Source of the DNA: Erythrobacteraceae bacterium CFH 75059
Lineage (GTDB): Bacteria; Pseudomonadota; Alphaproteobacteria; Sphingomonadales; Sphingomonadaceae
Direction: 5' to 3'
Length of the DNA stretch: 33,798 bases
Assembly: GCA_004331795.1 (NCBI GenBank)
Contig: SJSR01000006.1
Coordinates: forward strand, 1-33,798
The notes under the pieces were generated by a model. It was not told the DNA's origin. It did not search any database and worked only from the letters and a program-made list of their open reading frames with translations. The position numbers were made by a program, and so were the translations under genes. This document shows, piece after piece, positions 7,991 to 16,723 of the stretch. How positions within the stretch are numbered: the first letter of the stretch is position 1; each line of letters starts with the position of its first letter.

Positions 7991-9670
7991 ATGCAGATCA
8001 CCCAGACGACCGATGCCGGCCTGAAGCGCGGATACCGCCTGACCATTCCGGCGGGCGAGATTGCAGCGCGCGTCGACGCGGAACTCGGCCGCATCGCTCC
8101 GCAGGTGCGGATGCCGGGGTTCCGGCCGGGCAAGGTGCCGGCCAATCTGGTCCGCAAGATGCATGGCGAGCAGCTGCATGCGCAGGCGCTCAACGACACG
8201 GTGCGCGAGGCGGTGGACGCGCTCCTGCGCGACAAGCATCTGCGCCCGGCGATGCAGCCGCAGGTGCAGCTGGAGGACGGCTACGAGAACGGCAAGGACG
8301 CCGAAGTGTCGGTCGATCTCGAAGTCCTGCCGGAGGTCGAAACCCCTTCGCTCGAGGGCATCCGCCTCGACCGCTTGACCGTGCCGGTCAGCGACGCCGA
8401 CGTCGACGCGGCGCTGGAGCGGCTGGCGGGCCAGAACAAGAGCTATGCCGATGCGCCCGAGGGGCACAAGGCCGGGGACGGCGACCAGCTCGTGATCGAC
8501 TTTGCCGGCAGCATCGATGGGGAGGCGTTCGAGGGCGGCAAGGCCGAAGGCGCGTCGCTGGTGCTCGGCTCCAGAACCTTCATACCCGGTTTCGAGGATC
8601 AGCTTGCCGGCGTGACAGCCGGAGAGCAGCGGACCATCACCGTCACCTTCCCCGAGGATTACCAGGCCAGCCACCTCGCCGGACGGGAGGCGCAGTTTGC
8701 GGTGACGGTTCATGCCGTGAAGATCCCCGGCGAGGCGAGGCTGGACGACGATTTCGCCCGCCAATTCGGCCTCGACGGCATCGCCAAGCTGCGTGACATC
8801 ATGCGGGCGCAGCTGGAGCAGGAGACCGCGGGTCTCACCCGGACGCAGATGAAGCGCGCGCTGCTCGACCATCTGGCGGCCGGGCACGACTTCGCTGTCC
8901 CCGAGGGCATGGTCGAAGCCGAGTTCGCGCAGATCTGGCGCCAGCTCGAGCAGGAGGTGGAACGCGCCGAAGATCCTGCCGAGGCGCGCAAGGAGATCGA
9001 AGCCGAGCGCGACGACTACCGCCGCATCGCCGAACGAAGGGTGCGGCTTGGCCTGCTGCTGTCGCAGATCGGACAGGCCAACGACATCCAGATCAGCAGT
9101 CAGGAAATGAACATGCTGATCCAGCAGGCGGCGCAGCAGTACCGCGCCGAGGACCGGCAGCGCTTCATCGACTACGTGCAGTCCGAGCCGATGGCGGCCG
9201 CCCAGCTGCGGGCGCCGCTCTACGAGGACAAGGTGGTCGACTTCCTGTTCGGCAAGGCGGAAATTACCGACCGCGAGGTGACGCGCGCGGAATTGGAGGC
9301 GGCGATCGAAGCCGAGGAGGGCGCGCCGCAGTCCAAGCCGGAGGCGGGCGCCGCCAAGGAAAGCAAGCCGGCGCGCAAGACCAGTGCGAAGACCAAGGCG
9401 AAGGACAAGGCTGCGGACGAGAGCGGGGATGCGGCTGCCGGTAAAGAGGCGGGCCGCAGCGACGACGCCGCTGACGGAGCAGTGGACGCGCCCGCGCCCG
9501 CGCGCAAGCCCCGCACCCGGCGCAAGGCCGATGACGCTGCGCCGGCCGTGGATGCGGCGGCGAAGGCGGACGCAGACGACAAGCCGAAGAAACGCGCCCC
9601 GGCTCGCAAGAGCGGCGGGAAGGCCGCCTCCGACACACCTCCCGCCAAGGAAAGCGGTTCCGCCGCCTGA
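7991..9670 (+). CDS. tig: trigger factor (ribosome-bound chaperone/prolyl isomerase)
   Basis: This is a 559-residue trigger factor. The ribosome-binding signature GFRPGKVP is at residues 43-50, as in E. coli. A FKBP-like prolyl isomerase domain follows (GDQLVIDFAGSIDGEAFEGG, about residues 160-180), then the helical chaperone domain to about 440. E. coli trigger factor has 432 residues. The extra 115 or so at this C-terminus are a low-complexity tail of Lys, Ala, Asp and Pro (RKTSAKTKAKDKAADES). Similar basic tails occur in sphingomonad trigger factors and are probably disordered. The ATG at 7991 begins the conserved N-terminus. It lies downstream of tRNA-Leu and 3.1 kb before clpP/clpX, to which tig is often linked. 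Confidence 0.97.
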   Translation: MQITQTTDAGLKRGYRLTIPAGEIAARVDAELGRIAPQVRMPGFRPGKVPANLVRKMHGEQLHAQALNDTVREAVDALLRDKHLRPAMQPQVQLEDGYENGKDAEVSVDLEVLPEVETPSLEGIRLDRLTVPVSDADVDAALERLAGQNKSYADAPEGHKAGDGDQLVIDFAGSIDGEAFEGGKAEGASLVLGSRTFIPGFEDQLAGVTAGEQRTITVTFPEDYQASHLAGREAQFAVTVHAVKIPGEARLDDDFARQFGLDGIAKLRDIMRAQLEQETAGLTRTQMKRALLDHLAAGHDFAVPEGMVEAEFAQIWRQLEQEVERAEDPAEARKEIEAERDDYRRIAERRVRLGLLLSQIGQANDIQISSQEMNMLIQQAAQQYRAEDRQRFIDYVQSEPMAAAQLRAPLYEDKVVDFLFGKAEITDREVTRAELEAAIEAEEGAPQSKPEAGAAKESKPARKTSAKTKAKDKAADESGDAAAGKEAGRSDDAADGAVDAPAPARKPRTRRKADDAAPAVDAAAKADADDKPKKRAPARKSGGKAASDTPPAKESGSAA

Positions 9671-9675
9671 CCGGT

Positions 9676-9693
9676 CCCGGCGGGTTGGCCGGG
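9676..9693. terminator. weak hairpin after tig
   Basis: CCCGGC (9676-9681), a six-base loop and GCCGGG (9688-9693) form a perfect stem between the convergent tig and antiporter genes. There is no T-tract, so this is at best a weak or Rho-assisted terminator. Confidence 0.35.
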
Positions 9694-9729
9694 GATCGAG
9701 ATGCACTTTTGCGCCGACGCAGCGAGAGG

Positions 9730-11049
9730 CTATGCCTTCGCCGCGTCGGCAGGCGGAAGGCGGTCGTCCTCGCCTTCGTGGATGTGATGGCCGCGGCTCT
9801 CCACGAAGCGCATGACCCGGTTGGCGCTCACGCCGTGGACGAGGATCGACAGAAGGATGGTGAAGCTCGCCACCGACCAGACCGTGCCGAGCTGTCCGAA
9901 ATCCGCGCTGTTCTGGCCGTAAGCAAGATAGTAGATCGAACCCAGTCCCCGGACCCCGAGAAAGGCGACCGCGAGCTTGCCCGGCATCGGCAGCGGCGAA
10001 CGCCATTCGGCGAGGAGCCCCGACAGCGGCCGGATCGCAAACACGAGCAGCACGCCGATCAGCGCGCCCGCCAAGGTCAGCTGCGCGAGCACCCCGCTGG
10101 CGAGCATGGCGCCAAAGGCGAACAGCATGGCGACGAGGACGATTTTTTCCACCTGCTCGATGAAATGGTGGCTCATCCGGTGGTAGCGGCTGCGGCTTTC
10201 GTACTGGCGGGCGGTGACGGCGGCGACGAACACCGCTAGGAATCCATAGCCCTGAACCATCTCGGCAAAGCCGTAGGAAAACAGCAGCGAGCCGAGCACG
10301 ATCAGCCCTTCGGCGGTGTGCTCGCCCTTGCGCGGGCCGTCGGCGTCGAGCGCCGCGTCTCCGCCCCGCTCGAAGATGTACCAGGCCGCAAGCCGGCCCG
10401 TGATCAGCCCCGCCACGACGCCGGCCGCGACGCGCCAGACCAGATCCACCGCAAACCATTCGGCCGTCCACGTGCCGATGCCGGCCACGCCGACCGCGCC
10501 AATGGCGAGATAGACGAACGGAAAGGCAAGCCCGTCGTTCAGGCCTGCTTCGGTGGTCAGGCTGAAGCGCACGTCGTGACGGCGCTTGTCGCCCGGCGGA
10601 CCGACCGACACGCTGCTCGCGAGCACCGGGTCAGTGGGGGCAAGCGCGGCGCCCAGCAACAGGGCGGTGGCGACCGGCAGCCCCAGAAGACCCCACCCCA
10701 GCGCCGCGACCGCAGCGATGCAGAGCGGCATCGCGATCACCAGCAGCGGCCAGACCTGACGCCAGTTGGACCAGCTCACCGGACGGTCGAGGGCAAGCCC
10801 CGCGCCCATCAGCGAGGCGATGACGATGAACTCGGACGCATATTCGAGGACGGTGGCATCAAACCCGTCGGCGGCGGGATTGATGTTCGGCAGGCCCAGC
10901 GGCAGCGAGAAGATGCCGTAGCCCAGCAGCACATAGGCGATCGGCAGCGAAAGCCACCGGTCGGCGAGCCACCGTTCCGCCAGCGAGGTCGCCATCAGAC
11001 CCATGCCGAACAGCACGAACAGGAACATGCGCGGCTCGAACTCGAACAT
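9730..11049 (-). CDS. CPA1 family cation/proton antiporter (NhaP-type)
   Basis: This is a 439-residue inner-membrane protein with about 12 hydrophobic helices. The motif LGAALAPTDPVLASSVSVG and the acidic helix SLTTEAGLNDGLAFPFVYLA are the ion-translocation elements of CPA1/NhaP sodium/proton antiporters. The first contains the TDP motif; the second contains the Glu and Asp of the ND-type site. A short His-rich cytoplasmic tail (ESRGHHIHEGEDD) closes the protein; it has no TrkA-type domain. The ATG at 11049 starts a conventional N-terminal helix, with only a weak ribosome-binding site. It begins 25 bases after the amidase gene and may share its transcript. The transported ion (Na+, Li+ or K+) cannot be decided from sequence. 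Confidence 0.9.
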   Translation of the reverse strand: MFEFEPRMFLFVLFGMGLMATSLAERWLADRWLSLPIAYVLLGYGIFSLPLGLPNINPAADGFDATVLEYASEFIVIASLMGAGLALDRPVSWSNWRQVWPLLVIAMPLCIAAVAALGWGLLGLPVATALLLGAALAPTDPVLASSVSVGPPGDKRRHDVRFSLTTEAGLNDGLAFPFVYLAIGAVGVAGIGTWTAEWFAVDLVWRVAAGVVAGLITGRLAAWYIFERGGDAALDADGPRKGEHTAEGLIVLGSLLFSYGFAEMVQGYGFLAVFVAAVTARQYESRSRYHRMSHHFIEQVEKIVLVAMLFAFGAMLASGVLAQLTLAGALIGVLLVFAIRPLSGLLAEWRSPLPMPGKLAVAFLGVRGLGSIYYLAYGQNSADFGQLGTVWSVASFTILLSILVHGVSANRVMRFVESRGHHIHEGEDDRLPPADAAKA

Positions 11050-11074
11050 GGGAAAAACTCGCTGATCCGGTAGG

Positions 11075-12634
11075 TTACGGCTCCCAACGCCGGAACGACG
11101 GAGATGGCACCGGCGCGCTGCGAATTTGTTCGAACGCCGCGCCGGCACGCAGGATGGCCGCATCCTGCCAGCGCCCGCCGATGAAGCTGAGGCCCACGGG
11201 CAGGCGCTCGACCGCGCCCATGGGCACGGTGAGGTGCGGATAGCCGGCGATGGCCGCCAGCGCGCCCGCCCCGATCCCGCGGGGGAAGTGGTCTCCGAGC
11301 ACAAGGTCGATCGGCCATGCGGGGCCAGTCGTCGGGGCGATCAGGACCGCCACCTCGTGCTCCGCCAGCAGCCGGTCGATGCCCTCCTCCCGCGTCGCCC
11401 GCAGGTTCGTCTCCAAAGCCGCGCGGTATGCCGCCTCATCCCTCGCCGTCAGCGCGCGTTCGAACAGGTCCTGTCCGAACCAGCGAAGCTCCGCCGCGGC
11501 GTTGGCCGCGTTGAAGGCGACGAGATCGGCGAGCGTGTCCGGCATCGCCGGATCCGGCAGGCTGGCGAGATAGGCGTCCATGTCGCGCCGCAGCTCGAAC
11601 AGCAGCACGGCAAGGGCGCGGCTCCAGAACCCGTCGGGCCAGTCATAGTCGACGGGGACCAGCACCGCTCCGGCCGCCACCATGTCGGCCTTGGCCTGCT
11701 CGAGAAGCGCCGCCACGCGCGCATCGCTCCCAACCTGCCGGGTGAGAACCCCGATCCGCATGCCTTTCAGCGAGGCTCCCTCAAGCGCGGCGGCGAAATC
11801 GGTGCGGTGACGGTCGGCTTCGGCGGTGGCCGGATCGGCCGGGTCGTGGCCGCTGATGGCGGTGAGCAGCATCGCCGCGTCGCGCACGGTGCGCGCCATG
11901 GGACCGGCGGTGTCCTGCGTGCCGCTGATCGGAACGATGTGGGTGCGGCTGACGAGACCCACCGTCGGCTTGAACCCGACCACCCCGTTGACGGAGGCGG
12001 GGCAGGTGATCGATCCGTTCGTCTCCGTCCCGAGCGCCGCCCACGCGAACCCCGCCGCCACCGCCGCCCCGCTGCCCGAGGAGGAGCCGCAGGCGTTGCG
12101 GTCGACGGCGTGCGGATTGCGGGTGAGGCCGCCCAACGCGCTCCATCCGCTGGTGGAGTTCGTGTCCCGGATGTTCGCCCATTCCGACAGGTTGGTCTTG
12201 CCCAGCACCGCACCTCCGGCCTGCCGCAGCCGCGCGATCAGCGGCGCGTCGCGGCCCGTGCCGTTGCCGGCCAGCGCAAGGCTCCCGGCGGTGGTCGGCA
12301 GCTCGCGCGTTTCGATGTTGTCCTTCACCAGCACGGTGCGGCCGGCAAGCGGCAGGCGCCGGTCGAGGGCGGCGCGAATGTCGCGCTGCACATCCGGGTT
12401 GAGCGTGACGATGGCGTTGACGCCGTCCGCCCCGCCCTCGTGGGTCGAGATCGCCACGAGGTTTGCCAAAAGGTCCGCTTCTTCTGGCCGCTCCGCGGGA
12501 AACCAAGGGACCGGAAGTTCCGATGTCGGCGGCTCGATCCTGAGCGTGGGCGTCTCTTCCCGCCGCTCCTGCGCGAGAAGAGGTTGGCTCCCGATAAGGG
12601 AGAGGGCACACGCTGCCAGAAGCGGTCTGATCAT
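11075..12634 (-). CDS. exported amidase (amidase-signature family)
   Basis: This is a 519-residue hydrolase of the amidase-signature family, which cleaves C-N amide bonds. The N-terminus (MIRPLLAACALSLIGSQPLL) is a signal peptide cleaved near AQE, so it is probably periplasmic. The Ser-cisSer-Lys triad is visible: Lys in VLVKDNIETR, the cis-Ser in CGSSSGSGAAVA and the nucleophile in GTETNGSITCPAS. The length and C-terminal VGLSFIGGRWQD are typical of the family. The ATG at 12634 has AGGA about seven bases upstream. It is divergent from clpP and precedes the antiporter gene. Substrate is unknown; it is not GatA, given the signal peptide and the absence of gatB/gatC. Confidence 0.92.
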   Translation of the reverse strand: MIRPLLAACALSLIGSQPLLAQERREETPTLRIEPPTSELPVPWFPAERPEEADLLANLVAISTHEGGADGVNAIVTLNPDVQRDIRAALDRRLPLAGRTVLVKDNIETRELPTTAGSLALAGNGTGRDAPLIARLRQAGGAVLGKTNLSEWANIRDTNSTSGWSALGGLTRNPHAVDRNACGSSSGSGAAVAAGFAWAALGTETNGSITCPASVNGVVGFKPTVGLVSRTHIVPISGTQDTAGPMARTVRDAAMLLTAISGHDPADPATAEADRHRTDFAAALEGASLKGMRIGVLTRQVGSDARVAALLEQAKADMVAAGAVLVPVDYDWPDGFWSRALAVLLFELRRDMDAYLASLPDPAMPDTLADLVAFNAANAAAELRWFGQDLFERALTARDEAAYRAALETNLRATREEGIDRLLAEHEVAVLIAPTTGPAWPIDLVLGDHFPRGIGAGALAAIAGYPHLTVPMGAVERLPVGLSFIGGRWQDAAILRAGAAFEQIRSAPVPSPSFRRWEP

Positions 12635-12719
12635 GTCAGTATCCTGACGGGGGCTGCCGCGCCGCACAAGCCTTGACCGTCCGGCAAGGCCCGCCCCTCC
12701 GTGCGACACCGTTAACGCC

Positions 12720-12748
12720 CTTGAATTGCGCCGGGCGATGGCGACATA
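12720..12748 (+). promoter_or_regulatory. heat-shock-like promoter of clpP
   Basis: CTTGAA (12720-12725), a 17-base spacer and GACATA (12743-12748) resemble a sigma-32 promoter. The -35 matches the alphaproteobacterial RpoH consensus well; the -10 is weak. The predicted leader is about 30 bases. rpoH itself lies 4 kb downstream in this window. Confidence 0.4.
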
Positions 12749-12784
12749 GGGCCTCGCATTTCTGGACAAGAGGACCTTTCCCCC

Positions 12785-13486
12785 ATGATCGACCTGTTCG
12801 GCACCGACGCCTATGGCACGCAGGGACGCTTCACCCAAGATCCGGTGACGGGCGCGCTGGTGCCGATGGTGGTCGAGCAGACCAGCCGGGGCGAGCGCAG
12901 CTTCGACATCTTCTCCCGCCTGCTGCGTGAACGCATCGTCTTCGTCACCGGTCAGGTCGAGGACACCATGGCTTCCCTCATCGTGGCGCAGCTCCTGTTC
13001 CTCGAATCCGAGAATCCGTCGAAGCCGATCTCCATGTACATCAATTCGCCCGGCGGCGTGGTGACGGCGGGCATGGCGATCCACGACACCATGCAGTACA
13101 TCAAGCCGCGGGTCTCCACCGTGTGCGTGGGTCAGGCCGCCTCGATGGGCTCGTTCCTGCTGGCCGCGGGAGAGCCGGGGATGCGCATCGCGCTGCCCAA
13201 CGCGCGGATCATGGTCCATCAGCCGTCCGGCGGCGCGCGCGGCATGGCGTCCGACATCGAAATTCAGGCGCGCGAGATCCTGCGCATCCGCCAGCGGATG
13301 AACGACCTCTACGTGAAGTACACGGGACAGAGCCTCAGCGACATCGAGCGCGCCATGGACCGCGACACGTTCCTCGAAGCGGAAGAGGCGATGAAGTTCG
13401 GCATCGTCGACAAGGTGTTCGAGAGCCGGCCGGAGACGGACACGCCGGGTGAGGGTGACAAGGGCAGCGGCGGCGCGCCGGAATAG
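12785..13486 (+). CDS. clpP: ATP-dependent Clp protease proteolytic subunit
   Basis: This is a 233-residue serine peptidase that forms the ClpP tetradecamer and degrades substrates unfolded by ClpX or ClpA. The catalytic triad is Ser120 ([11 protein letters not shown]), His145 (MVHQPSGG) and Asp194 (MDRDTF). The spacings of 25 and 49 residues equal those of E. coli ClpP. The segment [19 protein letters not shown] marks the mature N-terminus, so about 23 residues form a propeptide. The acidic/Gly tail after residue 213 is a short extension. The ATG at 12785 follows AGAGGA at a slightly long spacing. clpX follows after 191 bases that contain a strong hairpin and a separate promoter. Confidence 0.98.
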   Translation: MIDLFGTDAYGTQGRFTQDPVTGALVPMVVEQTSRGERSFDIFSRLLRERIVFVTGQVEDTMASLIVAQLLFLESENPSKPISMYINSPGGVVTAGMAIHDTMQYIKPRVSTVCVGQAASMGSFLLAAGEPGMRIALPNARIMVHQPSGGARGMASDIEIQAREILRIRQRMNDLYVKYTGQSLSDIERAMDRDTFLEAEEAMKFGIVDKVFESRPETDTPGEGDKGSGGAPE

Positions 13487-13569
13487 CGGCGATCCGTTCC
13501 CGCGGGTTAACGCTTCGTTGCCCCGCTCCGTGACAGGTCCGCCCGGTGACAGAAGCGTGCCAGAACGCG

Positions 13570-13599
13570 GCGCCGCGCGGAGCGCGTCTTGCGCGGCGC
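13570..13599 (+). terminator. GC-rich hairpin between clpP and clpX
   Basis: GCGCCGCGC (13570-13578), a 12-base loop and GCGCGGCGC (13591-13599) form a perfect 9-bp stem. It ends ten bases before the clpX -35 element, so it may end or attenuate clpP transcription. No uninterrupted T-tract follows. Confidence 0.45.
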
Positions 13600-13609
13600 G
13601 GAACGCGTG

Positions 13610-13637
13610 TTGATTAATCCGGGGTCGGCACTAGACT
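13610..13637 (+). promoter_or_regulatory. clpX promoter
   Basis: TTGATT (13610-13615), a 16-base spacer and TAGACT (13632-13637) resemble a housekeeping sigma-70 promoter. The predicted start near 13644 leaves about 34 bases of leader before the clpX ATG, suggesting expression separate from clpP. Confidence 0.5.
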
Positions 13638-13677
13638 CCGTCGAATCTCCCGTCCGGAAGGTTCGGAAAACCTGGGA

Positions 13678-14946
13678 ATGACGAAATTGAGCAATTCCGA
13701 CAGCAAGAGCACCCTTTACTGCAGCTTCTGCGGCAAGTCGCAACATGAGGTGCGCAAGCTGATTGCCGGTCCGACCGTGTTCATCTGCGATGAATGCGTC
13801 GAGCTGTGCAACGACATCATCCGCGAGGAGACGAAGGCCGGCATCGTCGGCCGCAAGGAAGGCGACGTTCCGACGCCGCAGGAAATCTTTGCCACCCTTA
13901 ACGACTACGTGATTGGGCAGGACCGGGCGAAGCGGGTGCTGTCGGTGGCGGTGCACAACCACTACAAGCGGCTGAAGCACTCCGGCAAGTCGGGCGACGT
14001 CGAACTGGCGAAGTCCAACATCCTGCTGGTCGGGCCGACCGGATCGGGCAAGACGCTGCTGGCGCAGACGCTGGCGCGCACGTTCGACGTGCCCTTCACC
14101 ATGGCCGACGCGACCACCCTCACAGAGGCTGGTTATGTCGGCGAGGATGTGGAGAACATCATTCTCAAGCTGCTGCAGGCATCGGACTACAATGTCGAGA
14201 AGGCGCAGCACGGCATCGTCTACATCGACGAAATCGACAAGATCACCCGCAAGGCGGAGAACCCGTCGATCACCCGCGACGTGTCGGGCGAGGGGGTGCA
14301 GCAGGCGCTGCTCAAGCTGATGGAGGGCACCACCGCCTCCGTCCCGCCGCAGGGCGGGCGCAAGCATCCGCAGCAGGAGTTCCTGCAGGTCGACACCACC
14401 AACATCCTGTTCATCTGCGGCGGGGCGTTTGCCGGGCTCGACAAGATCATCGCCGACCGTCTGCAGAAGCGGTCGATCGGGTTCGGCGCGCATGTTGCCG
14501 ATCCCGACAAGCGTCGCGTCGGCGAACTGCTGGAGAAGGGCGAACCTGAAGACCTGCTCAAGTTCGGGCTGATCCCGGAATTCGTCGGCCGTCTGCCGGT
14601 GATCGCGACACTGACGGATCTCGATGTCGATGCTCTCGTCCAGATCCTGTCCGAACCCAAGAACGCGCTGGTCAAGCAGTACCGCAAGCTGTTCGAGCTG
14701 GAGGACGTGGAGCTGACCTTCACGCAGGACGCGCTGGAGACGATCGCGCAGAAGGCGATCCTGCGCAAGACCGGCGCGCGCGGGCTGCGCTCGATCGTCG
14801 AAGGCATCCTGCTCGACACGATGTTCGACCTGCCGGACATGGACGGGGTGGACGAGATCGTGATCGACAAGGAGGTCGTCGAAGGCCGCAAGGCTCCGGT
14901 CCAGGTCCGCCACGGCAAGGCCGAGAAGAAGGAAGCGGCGGCCTGA
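13678..14946 (+). CDS. clpX: Clp protease ATP-binding subunit ClpX
   Basis: This is a 422-residue AAA+ unfoldase that feeds ClpP; the length is normal. The N-terminal zinc-binding domain has Cys15, Cys18, Cys37 and Cys40 (YCSFCGKS and FICDEC). Walker A is GPTGSGKT (119-126), the pore loop GYVGEDVE follows, and Walker B is IVYIDEIDK. The sensor/arginine-finger region contains [12 protein letters not shown]. In alphaproteobacteria ClpXP degrades cell-cycle regulators including CtrA; chpT, which controls CtrA phosphorylation, lies 4 kb away. The ATG at 13678 begins the zinc domain at the expected distance. Confidence 0.98.
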   Translation: MTKLSNSDSKSTLYCSFCGKSQHEVRKLIAGPTVFICDECVELCNDIIREETKAGIVGRKEGDVPTPQEIFATLNDYVIGQDRAKRVLSVAVHNHYKRLKHSGKSGDVELAKSNILLVGPTGSGKTLLAQTLARTFDVPFTMADATTLTEAGYVGEDVENIILKLLQASDYNVEKAQHGIVYIDEIDKITRKAENPSITRDVSGEGVQQALLKLMEGTTASVPPQGGRKHPQQEFLQVDTTNILFICGGAFAGLDKIIADRLQKRSIGFGAHVADPDKRRVGELLEKGEPEDLLKFGLIPEFVGRLPVIATLTDLDVDALVQILSEPKNALVKQYRKLFELEDVELTFTQDALETIAQKAILRKTGARGLRSIVEGILLDTMFDLPDMDGVDEIVIDKEVVEGRKAPVQVRHGKAEKKEAAA

Positions 14947-15147
14947 CGGACACCGCGAACACAGCGTCTGATCATTTCATCTGCCCGCCCATGTACCCGA
15001 GCCTGTAATGTGCGCCCGGCGCGGGTGCGGCGGCTTTGCAGGGCCGGAGCGATGCTTCCGCACGCGACAGCGAGGTGGCTCGGCGCCTGAGCCTAAGGTA
15101 TGGTCTGCCCGGAACAGGTTTGCGAGGCGGACGGCGGCAGCGTATGT

Positions 15148-15164
15148 TGAAGGCGACGCCTTCA
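15148..15164 (+). repeat. perfect 7-bp hairpin before the GT25 gene
   Basis: TGAAGGC and GCCTTCA flank a three-base loop (GAC), ending 23 bases before the GTG start at 15188. It could fold in the leader RNA or be an operator. The rest of the 241 bases between clpX and this gene shows no other clear feature. Confidence 0.4.
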
Positions 15165-15187
15165 TCAAGACGGATCGGAAAGTCGCG

Positions 15188-15874
15188 GTGCTCGACCAAT
15201 TCGAACTGATCCGCGTTATCAACCTTGCGCATCGGACCGATCGCCGGCGCGAGATGGAGCGGGAGTTTGCCCGCCTTGGCATGTCCGGCGATGCCCGCAT
15301 CGGCTTCTACACGGCGACCAAGGAGACCCGTCCGGGCTTGTTCCACCGGCCGGGGGCGCATGGCTGCTTCCGCAGCCATCTCGCGGTCCTGAGCGAGGCT
15401 TGGGCAGCGCGCTCTTCGGTTCTGGTGCTCGAGGACGATTGCCGCTTCAGACCCGAAGCGCGGTGGCTTGCTCCGTCACCAGAAACCGACATCCTCTACG
15501 GTGGCTATGCGCAGGCAAGCGACGCCGATGATCTGCTGAGCGCCGACATTCAAGGTTCGCATTGCATGGGGTTTTCGGTCGCGGCGCTGGAGAAGCTTGT
15601 GCCATTTCTCAATTCGCTTCTGCAACGCTCAACGAAGTTCGACTCACGCATCGTGCGCTCGGATTTTGACCCGGCCATTCGCCCGCCCATCGATGGCGCC
15701 TATGTCTGGTTCAGGCGATACCATCCTGAATTGGTGACGGAGTTTCTGCCGCTTGCCGATTACCGCGACTCTGCCAGCGACGTCGCTGACCTCAAGTGGT
15801 TCGATCGTACTCCCGGCGTCCGGGTCCTGGCGAACAGCGCACGCCGCCTGCGGGAACGCCTGACAAGCGTCTGA
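15188..15874 (+). CDS. glycosyltransferase family 25 protein (LPS-type)
   Basis: This is a 228-residue glycosyltransferase of the GT25 type, seen in lipooligosaccharide galactosyltransferases. The start of the fold is LIRVINLAHRTDRRREMERE; the acidic nucleotide-sugar/metal site is VLVLEDDCRF; DGAYVWFR lies near the C-terminus. Target glycan and donor are unknown. An ATG 60 codons upstream is open, but its Arg/Cys-rich product looks non-coding. I choose the GTG at 15188, preceded by GGAAA about eight bases away. The gene has lower GC than its neighbours: 53% by hand count in 15601-15660, against 72% in a clpX line. This suggests horizontal acquisition. It has no glycan-operon neighbours. Confidence 0.78.
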   Translation: MLDQFELIRVINLAHRTDRRREMEREFARLGMSGDARIGFYTATKETRPGLFHRPGAHGCFRSHLAVLSEAWAARSSVLVLEDDCRFRPEARWLAPSPETDILYGGYAQASDADDLLSADIQGSHCMGFSVAALEKLVPFLNSLLQRSTKFDSRIVRSDFDPAIRPPIDGAYVWFRRYHPELVTEFLPLADYRDSASDVADLKWFDRTPGVRVLANSARRLRERLTSV

Positions 15875-15918
15875 CCTTCTTCAGCCGCTGAATAACTACA
15901 CGTGGACAGAGCAGTGCC

Positions 15919-16596
15919 TCACCCCGGATTATACACGCACGCGTCGAGGCCGTCGCGGCGGACGATGGTCATGCGTTGCTGGATCAGGTTGCCGTAACGG
16001 CGGGTCCAGCCGCGCGGGGCGTTGACCGCCCGCGCCTTGGGCTGGGGAAGGGCCGCTGCCATGCGTGCGGCTTCTGCCGGCGACAGGCTGGCGGCGGATT
16101 TGTCAAAATAACGCCGCGCCCCGGCTTCCACGCCATAGGTGCCGATCCCGGTTTCGGCGACGTTGAGGTACACCTCCATGATGCGGCGCTTGCCCCAGAG
16201 GTTTTCAATCAGGAAGGTGAGCCAGGCTTCAAGTCCTTTGCGCAGGTAGCCGCCGCCCTGCCACAGGAACACGTTCTTGGCCGTCTGCTGGCTGATGGTG
16301 GAACCGCCGCGGATCACCCGCCCGCCCTGCATGTTCTCGCGAAACGCCTGCTCGATCGCCTCGGCGTCGAAGCCGTTGTGCTGGCAGAACTTGCCGTCCT
16401 CGGCCGCGATCACGGCGCGGACGAGGTCACGGTCGATGTCCGACAGCGCAGTCCAGTCGCGCGTCCAGCCGTTCTCGTCCATCAGCATGGTGGCGGTGAC
16501 CGGCACCGGGACGAAGCGGTAGACGATCACCACCGCCAGGCTGAGCAGGATGAAGCCCAGAAGAAGGGACAGCAGAAACCGGGCGAGACGCAACAT
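15919..16596 (-). CDS. mtgA: monofunctional peptidoglycan glycosyltransferase
   Basis: This is a 225-residue GT51 enzyme that polymerises lipid II into glycan strands without a transpeptidase domain. An N-terminal membrane anchor (FLLSLLLGFILLSLAVVIVY) is followed by the catalytic signatures AVIAAEDGKFCQHNGFD (with the essential Glu), RGGSTISQQTAKNVFLW and RRIMEVYLNVAETG. The length agrees with MtgA. The ATG at 16596 is used; a GTG three codons upstream is equally possible. It lies downstream of rpoH, separated by a hairpin, and ends 44 bases from the convergent GT25 gene. Confidence 0.96.
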   Translation of the reverse strand: MLRLARFLLSLLLGFILLSLAVVIVYRFVPVPVTATMLMDENGWTRDWTALSDIDRDLVRAVIAAEDGKFCQHNGFDAEAIEQAFRENMQGGRVIRGGSTISQQTAKNVFLWQGGGYLRKGLEAWLTFLIENLWGKRRIMEVYLNVAETGIGTYGVEAGARRYFDKSAASLSPAEAARMAAALPQPKARAVNAPRGWTRRYGNLIQQRMTIVRRDGLDACVYNPG

Positions 16597-16632
16597 GACG
16601 CCCACGGAGTAGCGGATGGGTTGAGCGCCTGC

Positions 16633-16656
16633 AAAGGCTGGCGTCGCCTGCCAGCC
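16633..16656 (-). terminator. terminator after rpoH
   Basis: On the minus strand GGCTGGC, a seven-base loop and GCCAGCC (16650-16656 with 16636-16642) form a perfect 7-bp stem followed by TTT. It stands between rpoH and mtgA and probably ends or reduces rpoH readthrough. Confidence 0.5.
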
Positions 16657-16723
16657 CGCGTTGCTCAGAGCGTGTCACATCGCCTTCCGGACACGGCCGC
16701 CTGATGCCGCATGGAGGGGCGGC

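Noticed and set aside
7880-10471. 863-codon open frame antisense to tRNA-Leu, tig and the antiporter 3' end
   Set aside because: It lies opposite proven genes. The product is Arg/Gly/Leu-rich with no domain, as expected of third-position GC bias.
11126-12676. 516-codon plus-strand open frame across the amidase gene
   Set aside because: The amidase triad is on the minus strand; this frame has no recognisable domain.
15008-15187. 60-residue N-terminal extension of the GT25 protein
   Set aside because: The segment is Arg/Cys/Gly-rich, contains the hairpin, and precedes a better GTG start with a ribosome-binding site.
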